This document shows positions 10,838-21,519 of a stretch of 64,000 nucleotides of DNA, piece by piece. The DNA is taken from the NCBI GenBank assembly GCA_963682175.1, contig OY821784.1, positions 28,005,621-28,069,620 of the forward strand, read 5' to 3'. Below the pieces are notes generated by a model. The model ran no database searches and had not been told where the DNA came from. It saw only the letters and a program-made list of their open reading frames with translations. This DNA is from Triglochin maritima. Lineage: Eukaryota > Streptophyta > Magnoliopsida > Alismatales > Juncaginaceae. The first letter of the stretch is position 1. Each line of letters begins with the position of its first letter. Made by a program: the position numbers and the translations under genes.

Positions 10838-10870
10838 GATTGGCGGTCTGGGACAGCAGATTGGCGGTCG
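10838..10870 (+). repeat. CCGC/GGCGG palindrome pair in C 5' LTR
   Basis: Two degenerate units, AGACCGCTGATTGGCGGTCT and GCAGATTGGCGGTC, about 150 bp upstream of the TATA box. The C 3' LTR has only one unit at the matching place (about 31327). Confidence 0.75.
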
Positions 10871-10989
10871 GGTTGGCTCCGGATCCAACACGCTTCGGGC
10901 AGATCATGTATTAGGGAGGATTATATCTATTTCTGGTGTTGTATTAGTCCCATATCGGGGGATTGTCCCCCATTAACTTTTTCTATGAC

Positions 10990-10997
10990 TATAAATA
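10990..10997 (+). promoter_or_regulatory. LTR TATA box (C 5' LTR)
   Basis: TATAAATA followed by TAACTCTTCACC. The block is conserved in all LTRs of this gypsy family (12116, 31466, 62273). Confidence 0.7.
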
Positions 10998-11869
10998 TAA
11001 CTCTTCACCTTCCATTGTAATCACTACATACTTGGTAACTATTATTCCTACTTGAAGTGGAGCCTTGGAGCAAATACTAAAGTAGGAAGATGCTTATTGT
11101 ATTGTGAGTCTGAAATAAACAAAAGTTTCTTTGTTATGTTGCTTCTTTTATGTTGATTGCATGCTTAGTTTAATTTCATTTCAATAATCTTAGTATACTT
11201 AGTTAATATGTTCTCCTTTCTTAGAATAATAATTAGTGTAATGGGTAGTGAGTAGTTCCAACCCCTTTAGGGGGGGTGGAGTTGATGTTTTATACATGCA
11301 AAAGAGAATGGAAATGAATGCTTTGTATGAAATATGTTGATAAACATAAATGTATGCTTGCTTGTTTAGGATAGAACTTGTAACTGGATGAGTTTTGCCA
11401 CAAATATTAGACACCTCTCATGCTTGTTTAGGTTCTCAAATAACCAACTTGTATATGTGAATGTTAATCAACTTGGTTCGTAATGGGATTGATAGGTTTT
11501 GCCATAAACATTAGACACTTCCTATACATGAAAATACAACCTACATTTGTGCTTAATTATTGCATTCTTCACCATCTCTTTGATTGTGTACACTCACTCT
11601 ACCCCTCAGGAGTCCCTCTTCCTGATTTGCACTTCCACTTTAGGTTCTTTCGATTTAGTTTGCTTCGTTAGTTGTTGTTTTTCTTTACATTTCTTGTTAC
11701 TAATTTAGCATAACTTAGATTAGCATATCCACAAATATTCTCCCATTTTTTGCACTTGATTATGGTTAAGCCAGAGGCTACTCACCTCCCTGCGGACGAC
11801 CCGTACTTGCCCCGTCTTCACCGACGGTTGTGCACTTGAGGTCCAAATATAAAACCAACAAACAAGTTT

Positions 11870-11886
11870 TTGGCACTGTTGCCGGG
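11870..11886 (+). other. First primer-binding site of C (mutated)
   Basis: TGGCACTGTTGCCGGGG lies 6 bp after the LTR end. It differs from the Asp-tRNA complement TGGCGCCGTTGCCGGGG by changes at the CpG. A second, perfect site follows at 12992. Confidence 0.8.
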
Positions 11887-12985
11887 GCTGAAACCGTTGT
11901 TTGGCGGTCCGGGTTTTTGCCCACACTAAAGCCCAACGCGATCCAAAGCCTATAGACCGCCAATTGGCGGTCTGAAACCGCTGTTTCGCGGTCCAGGTTG
12001 CTCCGAATCCGATGCGGTTTATACTGTTGTCGTGTATTAGTTTGTATTTAGTCTATTTCTGGTATATGTTTAGTCTCATACCGGGGGATTGTCCCGGATT
12101 ACCTTTTTCTATGGCTATAAATAGAACTCTTCACCTTCTATTGTAATGACTACATACTTGGTGGCTATTCTTCCTACTTGAAGTGGAGCCTTGGAGCAAA
12201 TACTGAAGTAGGAAGATGCTACTTGTATTGTGAGTCTGAAATCAATAAAATTTTCCTTGTTATGTTGCTTCTTTTGTGGTTCTTGCATGTTTAGCTTAAT
12301 TGTATTTTATTAAATCTTGTAGGCTTAGTTGATATGTTTTCTTATCTTAGTATAATAGTTAGTTTAATGTTTAGTGAGTAAAACCACTCCCCTTTGGGGG
12401 GTGTAGATGATACTTATATATGCAATTAAGAATGGAAGAATGCTTTATTTTGAAATGTGTTGATTAATATGAATGTATGCTTGCTTGTTCGAATAGAATA
12501 CTTCACTTGATGAGTTTTTCCACAAATCGTAAGACACCTCCCATGCTTGTTTAGTTTCTGAAATGACCATCTTGTGTTCATGAATATTAATCAAATAGGT
12601 TAGTGATTGAATTGATGGGTTTTCCCATGACAATTCGACACTTCCTATACATGAAAACACTACCTCTACTTGTGCCCATTGGAATGCATTCTTACCTTCT
12701 TATTGTATATGTGTAATCAGTCCACCCCTAGGGGTCTTTCTCTTCCTGATTCCAGCTTAGTATTAAGTTCTTTTAGTTTTGTCGGAGTAATCATTAGTCG
12801 TTTTCCTTTGCATTTTCTTCTTAATAGTTTAGTGTAGCGTAGATTAGCATAAACAAAACTCGTCCTTTTTTTGTTTCCACTTGATTTCTGACAAACCAGA
12901 TATTGCTCTCCTCCCCGTGGATCGACCCGTATTTGCCACGTCTTCACCAACGTCATGCACTTGCGGTAGTTTAAACGATTAAACA
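11887..12985 (+). repeat. Second LTR segment in C, 5'-truncated
   Basis: Directly after the first primer site the sequence returns to LTR sequence, starting within U3 (palindrome units at 11895-11998, including a perfect AGACCGCCAATTGGCGGTCT at 11954-11973; TATA box at 12116). It ends ...GATTAAACA before a second primer site. It resembles the LTR of F (61745) more than C's own LTR, so it belongs to another subfamily. The start of this LTR (about 380 bp) is absent. Confidence 0.82.
12116..12124 (+). promoter_or_regulatory. LTR TATA box (second LTR segment)
   Basis: TATAAATAG in the block GGCTATAAATAGAACTC, matching 62273 in element F. Confidence 0.65.
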
Positions 12986-12991
12986 AGTTTT

Positions 12992-13009
12992 TGGCGCCGT
13001 TGCCGGGGA
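12992..13009 (+). other. Primer-binding site, Asp-tRNA type
   Basis: TGGCGCCGTTGCCGGGGA, 6 bp after an LTR end in CA. It is complementary to the 3' end of plant Asp tRNA as I recall it, the primer used by Athila-type elements. The identical site occurs in F at 63292. Confidence 0.85.
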
Positions 13010-13738
13010 GGTGCCAGTCCAGACTCTGGTTTGGACGATTCAGGTGGATTTAATTTTTGTGTTGTAGTTTTTTTTCTTTCAGGAGACTCATACTCTCAAG
13101 GGAAGGCATCTGGGGAAGTTTGGAGGCCAGCAGAGACGTTGAGACAGGCAATCAGTGGCCAGAGACCGCCAACTGGCGGTCTGGTAATCTTTGTTGCCCT
13201 TGTAATTTCTTTGCCTTGTTGAAATAACTGAGATAGAAATCTAGGACTCAATTTTGCATGTTCTGACTTTTAGATTGCTCCCATATTAATAATCAATCTC
13301 CCTTTAAGAACCTTGGACCCTAAAACCCAAAGCAAAAGATTAGGCATTCTGTCTTGTTTAGGTCATGCATCATGTACTTGACTTAGGAACGTAGATTGGC
13401 TTTTATTTCAGTTGCCGAGTGTTGGCGTGAGGTACGCATTTCATACTCTCATTCATGCATTTCGTATGAACATGCATTAGTTAGTAGGAATTGCATTGCA
13501 ACAAGTGTGAGTTGAGCGTTTGTTTGGAGAGTTGATTGCTAGATTATGACTCCAAAACGCTACTAAGGAGGGGCTGTCCTGTCAAGTAGACATTGGCCCT
13601 AAGGATCTCGAGCGCATTAGGAGAGTGATCTGGCCACGACAGCCATGGCCTGATTGGCGTCGCCCACTCTGTCGATAGTAGGAGAGACGAGATCTTCAGA
13701 TCTTGACTCACTTGCTGGGTTTTAGGATTGTTTGAGCC
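13010..13738 (+). other. C leader and decayed gag start
   Basis: The leader is colinear with F (63310-64000). It carries a 20-bp near-perfect palindrome (AGACCGCCAACTGGCGGTCT, 13163-13182) about 155 bp after the primer site. From about 13575 (GACATTGGCCCTA, shared with F at 63973) decayed gag coding is expected, but no intact frame leads into 13739. Confidence 0.6.
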
Positions 13739-14089
13739 TTGTTTGACTCCATCCATCTTAGGCTTGTCCCCTTTGCACTGAAGGATGATGTCAAGAAGTG
13801 GTTGTACAGCAACCACGCGAATGCCTTTAGGACTTGGGATGAGTTTCAATCTACATTCCTCAAGAAGTACTTTCCAAATCATCGAACTCAAAAACTGGAG
13901 AACGAAATCAATTCGTTTTATCAGCATGAGACCGAATCATTCCATGCATACTTAGAGAGGTTCAAGGAGCTACTATCCTCATGCCCTCACCATGACATCG
14001 AGTTGTGGCACCTGTGTCAGATTGTTTACGAGGGTCTTCACATCCCGTCCCGAACGATCCTTGAGTCCATGTGTCAAGGAGGTTCTTAG
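13739..14089 (+). pseudogene. gag: C gag, capsid-like domain
   Basis: This 116-codon piece is typical of the plant retrotransposon Gag domain (Pfam Retrotrans_gag): LRLVPFALKDDVKKWLYS, then FLKKYFPNHRTQKLENEI, FYQHETESFHAYLERFKELL and a final YEGLHIPSRTILESM. The first part of gag upstream is not open. The frame ends at a TAG just after CQGGS, and the homology continues in other frames. The Met at 13739 is only the first in-frame ATG; conserved residues suggest the true protein started well upstream. Confidence 0.85.
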
Positions 14090-14142
14090 GAAAGGATGAA
14101 AGGGAGGCATAGGCTTTCCTAGAAGACCTCGCTTAGAAAACC

Positions 14143-14798
14143 ATGCAGTGGGAGAGTGTAAGGGAACCACCAACATCACCTAGCATAGGAGTGAGGATCG
14201 CAAATGCAAACTTGACTAGATCGGGTGACGCATTTGCTGTCGATACCACTACGGCCATCGAGGCGCGCATGGCGGCCTTAATGCGCCGTATGGATTCAAT
14301 TGAGCTGCAAAACCAGCACAATGTATCACATGTTTCTGCATGTGGTCCAGTTCCCTGTCGTCTATGTGGTAGGATAGGTCATATAGGGGGTGAGTGTGCA
14401 TCCATTCCTCCTGAGATGGAACATGTCAATGCCATCTATGATAGATCCAGGAATGACCCATATTCATCATCATATAACCCTGGATGGAGGGACACCCTAA
14501 TTTTTCATGGAACCATAACAATGCCCCAGGTGGTCACTCAAACTTCTCTCGACCACCTAACCAACTACACCAACCTCCCATGCATTCACAGTCTTATCAG
14601 CCACCCCAAAGTCAAAACACCAACCCACAAGGTTTCCCAAATTCTAACAACTTTGAAACCCAGTTTAATTCGCTTGGGAACTTAACTCGTGGACTTGAGA
14701 ACTCTATAAAAAACTTTATGTTGTCCACGAGTCAAGTCCTCACTTTGAATCAACAGACCATCAAATCTCTGGAGCTTCAGAATGACCAATTTGCTTAG
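14143..14798 (+). pseudogene. gag: C gag C-terminus with CCHC knuckle (frameshifted)
   Basis: The frame 14143-14685 holds the zinc knuckle CRLCGRIGHIGGEC (CX2CX4HX4C) near residues 72-85, then NAIYDRSRNDPYSSSYNPGW. Around 14490 a frameshift moves the genuine reading to the frame starting at 14484. That frame has the Asn/Pro/Gln-rich stretch characteristic of Athila-type Gag (HPNFSWNHNN, NTNPQGFPNSNN) and a helical tail (LTRGLENSIKNFMLS). The frame ends at 14798 in the spacer before protease. Confidence 0.82.
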
Positions 14799-15544
14799 TC
14801 TGTACATGAGAGAGAGAGAGGGACTCTACCGAGCCAACCTGTGGCTAACCTCGTGCTCAACATCACTCGAACATGCAAAATGCAAGTTCAAGACCGCAGG
14901 GCGAGGAAGTGAACTACGTGGAAGAACCTGTGGACCATGTCAATGCCATAGTGACCCTGAGAAATGGGAAGCAGTCCACAACCACGTTTCCTTGCCAGTA
15001 AATCCATCTGTGCAGCCCCTTTATGGGAATGATGGTGAGAAAGAGGCCGAGGGTGAGAGTAATACACCAACGCCTCCTTCTCTGACACCGCATAAAACCT
15101 ACGTGCCAAAGACTCCTTATCTTAGTAGGTTATCTAAAAAAAAGAGTGAAAGTGTGGATAAAATGCTGGAGATATTCAAGAAAGTGAATGTCAACATCCC
15201 TTTGTTAGACATCATTCAACAAATACCTCCATATGCAAAATTCCTGAAGGATCTCTGTACGACTAAGAGGAAAACTAACGTCCCTAGCAAAGCCTTTTTG
15301 GCGGCTAATGTGAGCTCGATCATTTCAAACCCAACATACGTAAAATTGAAGGACCCAGGTAGTCCAACAATTTCATGTATCATTGGGGACTCTCACATTA
15401 ATAATGTCTTTCTAGATCTAGGGTTGGAGATTAACCTCTTACCAGCTTCTGTGTATCAACGATTAAGCCTAGGCGAGCTCAAGCCTACGAAAACAACTTT
15501 ACAATTAGCTGATCGTTCGATCAAAGTCTCGTTGGGGGTCATTG
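14782..15544 (+). pseudogene. pol: C protease region, first part
   Basis: The frame includes NVNIPLLDIIQQIPPYAKFLKDL, a conserved pre-protease segment, and then the protease site as FLDLGLEINLLP. Athila-type elements have D-L-G where retroviral proteases have D-T/S-G, so the Asp is kept. It continues YQRLSLGELKPTKTTLQLADR and is cut after GVI by the insertion of B. Frame and homology resume at 24952 after the duplicated CATTG. The open frame as seen runs a few codons into the B LTR (to 15594). Confidence 0.88.
15540..15544. repeat. Target-site duplication of B, left copy
   Basis: CATTG precedes the B LTR start. The same CATTG follows the B 3' LTR at 24952-24956, and the gypsy protease frame continues across the two copies counted once. 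Confidence 0.92.
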
Positions 15545-16717
15545 TGAAGGGAATGTGTTCTAAAAGTTTTACTTTTAAATGTCAATTATTATGAATTGAA
15601 TGAGAAATCATTTTGTTACTTGTTTATGTTATTCGTCTTTTAGAAGTGTTAAGGAAGAGGCTCTTGGTCCTTAACCGTAGAGCTCTAAAAGATAATGGTT
15701 TACATAAAACAAAAGATATTCGCAATCATGGTAATTAACATGGGACATTAATTACCGAGTTATGATTGTCGTGTTGGTCATAGATCCTTATAGCTCTACA
15801 AGTGAGTGACAACACGGGTACACAAAAGAGGAAAATAGTACTTTTGTATACTGAATTGACCTAACAAGTAAAATATTATAGAAATGTGTTTCTGTGTCAA
15901 TAATATTTTACTGTGTCCTTGGTCCTTTGATATGAGACTTATGTCCGATCGCTTAAGGAGTGCTTAATTAGAGTAGTGTCTTAAGCTATCAATGAGTGTA
16001 GTGCAAAGGCATTAGTTGGTTAAGTATGACTTTTGTTGGAGAAGATAGTTATTCAAAAGATTATCATTGCCCCTCTTAATTGAGTGTTGATATTAGTGGG
16101 CCCCTTGATAAAGTAAATTTATAATGTGCACAATGTGATTTGAGTTAAGTCACATATTTATAACTAGCTTAAAGAGATCAAGAAATGAATACTAATACAA
16201 AGATGACACAATACTACTTTGTGTGTATTCTTAATATCATGAGGCATGGGACGGACACAAGTGGTGCACTCCATCACTAAATGGATCGGGTTTTGATTCG
16301 AGTGGAATTAACACATCTAACTAATTGGGAGCTATAATGTGTAGGTAGATACCGCTTATAGCTTGTGATATTAAGCTCTTAATATCACTGCCAACTTAGT
16401 TTAGATCCTCCCATAGGTCACACCACAAAACTGTGAAACGAGAAATGGGGATTTTTGAGTTCATAAGATGTGTCGGCTTTCATTTAGAAAATATGACACA
16501 TGGGTTGAACAAGCAAAATCAAAATTATGTTGTGATTAATAGCATAATTAGAATCTAAATTAAAATTCATATGTGATGTAAATATTATGGGGTGTAATGA
16601 TTTATCATTACATAGGATAATATGTTACATAAGTTGTGAATTTACTACTAATCCCGAAATGTCAAATTTTGTAGGGGTTAAACCGAAATTTGACAAGTCT
16701 GCAGTACTGTGCACAAA

Positions 16718-16950
16718 CGGTCGTCCGGTTAACAGTAAATGGTCGACCGATCGGTGCACGGTCGACCGGACACGTCTCGACCGATAACAGGGAATTTTCG
16801 TCTGTTCGGAACGGTCGACCGAATCTATCGGTCGGTCGACCGAACATTGCGATGAAATATTTTATTGTTGCGAACGGTCGACCGAATGTCGAACGGTCGA
16901 CCGAAACTTGGTTTGAGCGGTCGACCGAACCTTAAAATGGTCGACCGATC
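16718..16950 (+). repeat. GGTCGACC palindrome array in B 5' LTR
   Basis: About ten copies of ACGGTCGACCGA or close variants in 230 bp, for example at 16741, 16760, 16812, 16832, 16874, 16894, 16917 and 16938. Most have the exact self-complementary core GGTCGACC. Spacing is irregular (about 18-45 bp). Confidence 0.93.
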
Positions 16951-17127
16951 CAGACGGTTATCTGCAAAATTAATTTAAGAATTAATTAGATCATGCATGA
17001 AATTGGTCCATAATTGATTTAATTCGTGGCTAAGATTATTTGTCAGCAAATAATGGATGGTTAGATGGAAGTTTGCATGAAATCATGGGCAAGAGGTTGC
17101 ACATGAATAGGTAATTTGGAGAGAACT

Positions 17128-17135
17128 TATAAATA
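17128..17135 (+). promoter_or_regulatory. LTR TATA box (B 5' LTR)
   Basis: TATAAATA in GAACTTATAAATACAAG, about 180 bp after the palindrome array. Confidence 0.7.
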
Positions 17136-17599
17136 CAAGTTTATCTCATTACCTCATTAATGAATTCATTATTTTCTCATGCAAAAATCTCTCTCCATAA
17201 TTCTCCACGAAATTTCCTTAATTCTTAAGATTAGTTTTAGTTTTCGGAGATCTTCTTCTCAAGGGAAATAAAGAGGGGTTAGTAATTGGATTCTAAACCC
17301 TATTGGAAATTGAGAGGCTAGCTCTTCTTTCTCCAATCTCGTTTAGAGTTTTGTGAATACTCGGAGGCAATCCACCAGGCGATTCGAGCGGCAACGCGAC
17401 TCAGGATCTTCAAGAGGTTTTAGAGAACCTCTAGGTATGATCCTCTTTACAATTGTTTGTTTGTTCTAAAGCATGTTCAATAATTAGAACAAACAAATGC
17501 ATGTCTATATGAAAATCGAAGAAAATATGAATGTTTCGATCCTATATGTTTATAAAATTTCGAAAATATATACATACTATAGGGCACGAAATACAAAAG

Positions 17600-17611
17600 T
17601 GGTATTAGAGC
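17600..17611 (+). other. B primer-binding site (one mismatch)
   Basis: TGGTATTAGAGC, one base after the LTR. The canonical site complementary to initiator-Met tRNA is TGGTATCAGAGC, as seen at 44019. The C-to-T change is of the kind expected from methylated-cytosine decay. Confidence 0.88.
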
Positions 17612-19096
17612 TTATGATTCATATTATCTTTGATTTAGACTATAAAAACAATCTAGGCTACCATCTAGAATCAAAACAATTCGGTTTTATGTTTTTTTCG
17701 AGTTTTTTCGATGTTTTGTTGATAAAATTCTAATAATTTCGTTTTGATGGTTTTATATGTTTTAAAACATCACACATGATTGTTAGAATTGAAATTTAGA
17801 CATTTGTCTAATTTATAGAATTTTCGTTTTATTTTAAATGATTATTTTATAAAGGAATCAACAAGATCGAAAAAGGACTAATGTTCATCTTTCCTTTTGG
17901 AAATTCGATGAACAACGGTTCAAAATAATTAATTTTGAACTATGGATGCATGAAAATCATTTTAATGGATTTCAAATGATTTTTCTAGAATTGTTTGATT
18001 TTAGATGCTTGATAATCTAGATTAAATAGTTTAGATTGGACATGCGTGTATGCGTTGCTCGAGTTGTCTTTGTAGGAATTGTGAGTTTATATGTTCCAAA
18101 TCAGCAACTATGAATGTATGTAATTATTATTATACAGGGGCTTATTTATATGTAAAAGCCAAATTCTCTCTTTCTATCTTTAGATAATTGCATTGCATTT
18201 GAGAGGTTTTACATAGGACTTGCACTAGTCGGTTTTTTATCGAATGTGATGAGCATGTTTATTTTCTGTAAAATCTACATCTCCGGTGCAAGAGGAAGTC
18301 GCCGCTGTAGCGCATCAATCGAGGATCGAGGATCAAGCATCGAAGGCAACAAATAAACTCACACGATGTGGATTGTGTGAATGGTTTAATTCCTGTTTTT
18401 AATTTCTGCTATGCATGTGATGAATATGATTGAATGTTAGGATGTGTATGAATGATAATATGCATGATAACCTAAAATTCTGAATCACATGTTAATATAT
18501 GAAATTGTCCAACAAAATTAAGAGTAATTTTCCTTCTTATTTCATCCACTAGCAGCCATTGATCGAGGGATACTCTGCTCGCCCTTAGCGGGAGATAGCT
18601 CCCTCCATCTTTGGGAATAGTGGGAGATATAATGGTTGTCTATTGTTGTGCCACGATTAAATATATGAGGTGCGTTTCACCCTAGTGAACCCCAAGTGTG
18701 TTTAGTTGTGAATACAATGGATAAACGTATCTCGTATCAAATGAAAATAAGTTTTCTTAACATAACCTAGAGCCCTCGCTCGGTTTTGGAAAAAAGTTTT
18801 TCTTACGAGGATAGGTTATATTCCCTCATAATTAAAACAACAAGAATCACAAGAGTTTGAAGATGCAAGTATTGCTAAAATTCAAAAAGGTTGTGATTAG
18901 AAAGAGTTTTTCTTACCTTGATATTGTGATATATTCGATAGCCCTTAGCTACTCTATATTACAATTGATAGGATCTTGGATTACTGCATTTACGGGCAAA
19001 ATTTTATTTGCAGTATTTACATTTATATTCGATATATATGTATGTATTTTAAAACATAAAATTGACATAAAAGCCTATATAATTTATTTTGTAGAA
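17612..19096 (+). other. B leader between primer site and gag
   Basis: About 1.49 kb without a supported coding frame, colinear with 44031-45482 of A4. It includes a conserved block beginning ATTTCATCCACTAGCAGCC (about 18540). Short frames here (17497-17733) are not conserved. Confidence 0.75.
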
Positions 19097-20069
19097 ATGT
19101 CTAATATCCAACCAATTGTGCGATCTATGATCGAAAAGAATCCTTTGCAAAATGATGGCTCAAACTTCATGAGATGGCAACTCAATCTTAATATCGTGTT
19201 GAGGTTTGAAAAACTATCTCATATTTTGGATGGTGAAATCCCAAAATTGAATGAGAAAGCAACCAGTAATGAGAAAGAGGCGATAGCCAAGTGGGAAGAC
19301 CAAGAGAACCAAGTTCATGGTCTAATGTTGGCATCCATGGGTGACTTTTCTTCAAGCGAAATACTTGGATTCAAAACCCAAGAAGGCCATGGAAGCTTTA
19401 ACAAAGATGTTCATGGATAGTGCCCGAAAGGAGCGCTATAAGACCACCATCGCACTCACAAGGTGCCATATGGCGGAGGGAACATCGGTATCCGTGCATT
19501 TTCTCACGATGCAAGGATACCTTGAGAAGTTGTCGAAGCTCTCTTCTCCAATGCCCGAGGACATTGCCGAAAATCTGATTCTTGGCTCTCTAGCCCCGTC
19601 CTTTAAGGACTTTGTGATGCACTATCATGTGCGTGAAAAAGGGGTGAGCCTTGAGGAGCTTCACAACGCTCTCAAAACGGCAGAAGTTGACATGGGCAAG
19701 GGTCGGGACAATCAAGTCCTAGCTCTCCATGAGAGGAGCAAAAAGATCAACAAAGGTAAATGCAAATTTACCAAAGATACGTCAATCAAAAGCAAGGGAG
19801 TAGGAGGTGCTCATAGGAGTGCCTCAAGGGGGAAATCTTTCAAATCTCCAACTCCCAACACGGAGTGCTTTCACTGCAGTGAAAAGGGACACATCCGACC
19901 TAATTGCCCCAAGTACAAGGAAGACCTTGAAAATGGGATGATTGAACGTAGGCTCCCGAGAAACGCCATAAGTATGTTTGTTATTGAGATAAATTTAATC
20001 ACCTCTGTCCTTGATTTGGTAATGGTTCTCGGATCTTGTACTCACATAATTTTGATGTGCAGCTATTGA
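19097..20069 (+). pseudogene. gag: B gag and protease, frameshifted, protease site lost
   Basis: The start at 19097 gives MSNIQPIVRSMIEKNPLQND, the family Gag N-terminus. It is open to about 19345, where one extra T (GACTTTTCTTCAAG) shifts the frame; reading resumes in the frame of 19341 (LQAKYLDSKPKKAMEALTK). The CCHC knuckle CFHCSEKGHIRPNC is intact at about 19867-19908. At the protease site the usual VIDTGS reads VMVLGS, so the catalytic Asp and Thr are gone. The frame ends at 20069, and protease homology continues in fragments to about 20390. The longer open frame from 18857 adds leader codons and is not the likely start. Confidence 0.88.
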
Positions 20070-20399
20070 AGGATAGGAAGGAACTCGTGGAGAACGAGAT
20101 GATATTGAAGATTGGAAATAGTACAAGCATTGCTGCGATTGTACAAGATTCTATGGAACTTCAATAGTCTAGTGATTTAAATTTATTCTTTGAAGAATGT
20201 TTGTTATGTGCCTTCGATTAGCAAGAACTATTCTGTATCATGTTTTGGATATGGATAACTTAATATATATTTCTAATTCTTGCTTGTCTATATCGAAGAA
20301 TGGAATTCTCTATGCAAATGCATTCGTTTGGAATGACTTCTATTTGCTTGAAATGAATAATAAACAAACTCAAACAAACAATAACAAAAGGAACTAAGA

Positions 20400-21500
20400 T
20401 AACTCACGTGAATGATACAATCTTGTAGCACTATCGGATTGGTCAAATAAATGACCAAGAGACCTTTTAAGAAGAAAGGAACGAAAATGAATAACTAATT
20501 GGATATGATACATTCTAATGTATGTGGTCCGATAAGTACAAGTGCAAGAGACGGTTTGAGGTACTTCATTTTGTTCACAGACAACTATAGTCATTATGGC
20601 TATATTTGTCTAATGGGAAGCAAAAGTGAATTCTTGGACAAGTTCAAGGAATTCGAGGATGAAGTAGTGAACCAACTTAACAAGAATATCGAGTCTCTAT
20701 GAAAGGTTCGTAGGGGTGAGTACTTAGGATACCAAATTCGACTCATTCCTAAAGTAGGAATAGGATATTGCTCGACATGGTTCCATCAATAATAAATCAA
20801 TCTAAATTGCCTATTTACTTTTGGAATTATGCACTACAAATAATGACAAACTCACTAAATAATGTTTCATCCAAATCCGTGGAGGAAATGTCTTGTGAGC
20901 TGTGGAGCTGAAAGACACCGAGGCTCGACTTTCTCAAGATTTGGGGTTGTGAGGTATACATCAAGAAATTGATGTCAACCAAGCTCCAACCAAAAGCGGA
21001 TAAGTGCTTCTTTATAGGTTGTCCTCGTATGACAAGAGGATACTACTTTTGGTGTATCACCTCCAATCGAAAGATTGTAGAGAGAGATATGGTTTTTCTA
21101 GAATTTCTGGAAAAGAGAGAAAAGTAGTGGGAGTAGAGTTAAGCTTTGGGAAACTCAAGATACTCTACAAGATCATGATGTGACTGTTGCATTCAAAATC
21201 ATGAAGTCCCAACCGAGATTCATTTGGTTAGTGGGAGCATGAGCGAGAGATCCTTACAAGAAATTGTGAGAGAATCTCAATCATCCCTACCTAGTGTACG
21301 TTCGAGAGTCGAACGTGAACCTATTCCTCAAGAAATTTTGGAAGAAGTTCGAGAGACACGAAAAGAGCCAAAAGAACTAAGAAGGTCAATGAGGGAAAGA
21401 AAGAAACCCAATAAGTATGTGGGACTTCATAAGATCGTGGTACTAGATACCAAAGATCCTTCAAACTTCCAAGAAGCAATTTGAAAGAAAAGACTCCAAA
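20400..21500 (+). pseudogene. pol: B integrase, heavily decayed
   Basis: Fragments align with the integrase of A1. Part of the GAG-pre-integrase region is deleted around 20440-20460. Open from 20499 is MIHSNVCGPISTSARDGLRYF, where the first catalytic Asp (HSD) is Asn, then YSHYGYICLMGSKSEFLDKFKEF. The second catalytic site near 20705 is disrupted (stop, then KVRRGEY). About 100 bp including the conserved Glu region are missing near 20750. The C-terminal tail is open at 21224-21484 (RKEPKELRRSMRERKKPN). Confidence 0.85.
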
Positions 21501-21519
21501 CTATGGTTAAAGGTCATGG

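Larger units (their letters stand above)
10463..11863 (+). repeat. C 5' LTR (1401 bp)
   Basis: It starts TGATTGACATCATTTCATGC and ends ...AACAAACA, then AGTTT and a primer site. The U3 holds two palindrome-type units at 10838-10870 and a TATA box at 10990. The 3' LTR (1094 bp) lacks about 300 bp between GCATGCTTGTTTAGG... and the final block. Confidence 0.92.
15545..17598 (+). repeat. B 5' LTR (2054 bp)
   Basis: It starts TGAAGGGAATGTGTTC and ends ...GAAATACAAAA just before GTGGTATTAGAGC. It holds the palindrome array at 16718-16950 and a TATA box at 17128. The 3' LTR is 2034 bp; most of the length difference is one 20-bp array unit. Confidence 0.95.

Noticed and set aside
12992..13009. tRNA gene suggested by the tRNA-complementary string.
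   Set aside because: Only the 18-nt primer-binding site is present; no cloverleaf.
16718..16950. Regularly repeated palindromes resembling a CRISPR array.
   Set aside because: Units are about 10-12 bp with irregular short spacing inside a retrotransposon LTR in a plant-type genome; no cas-like genes.
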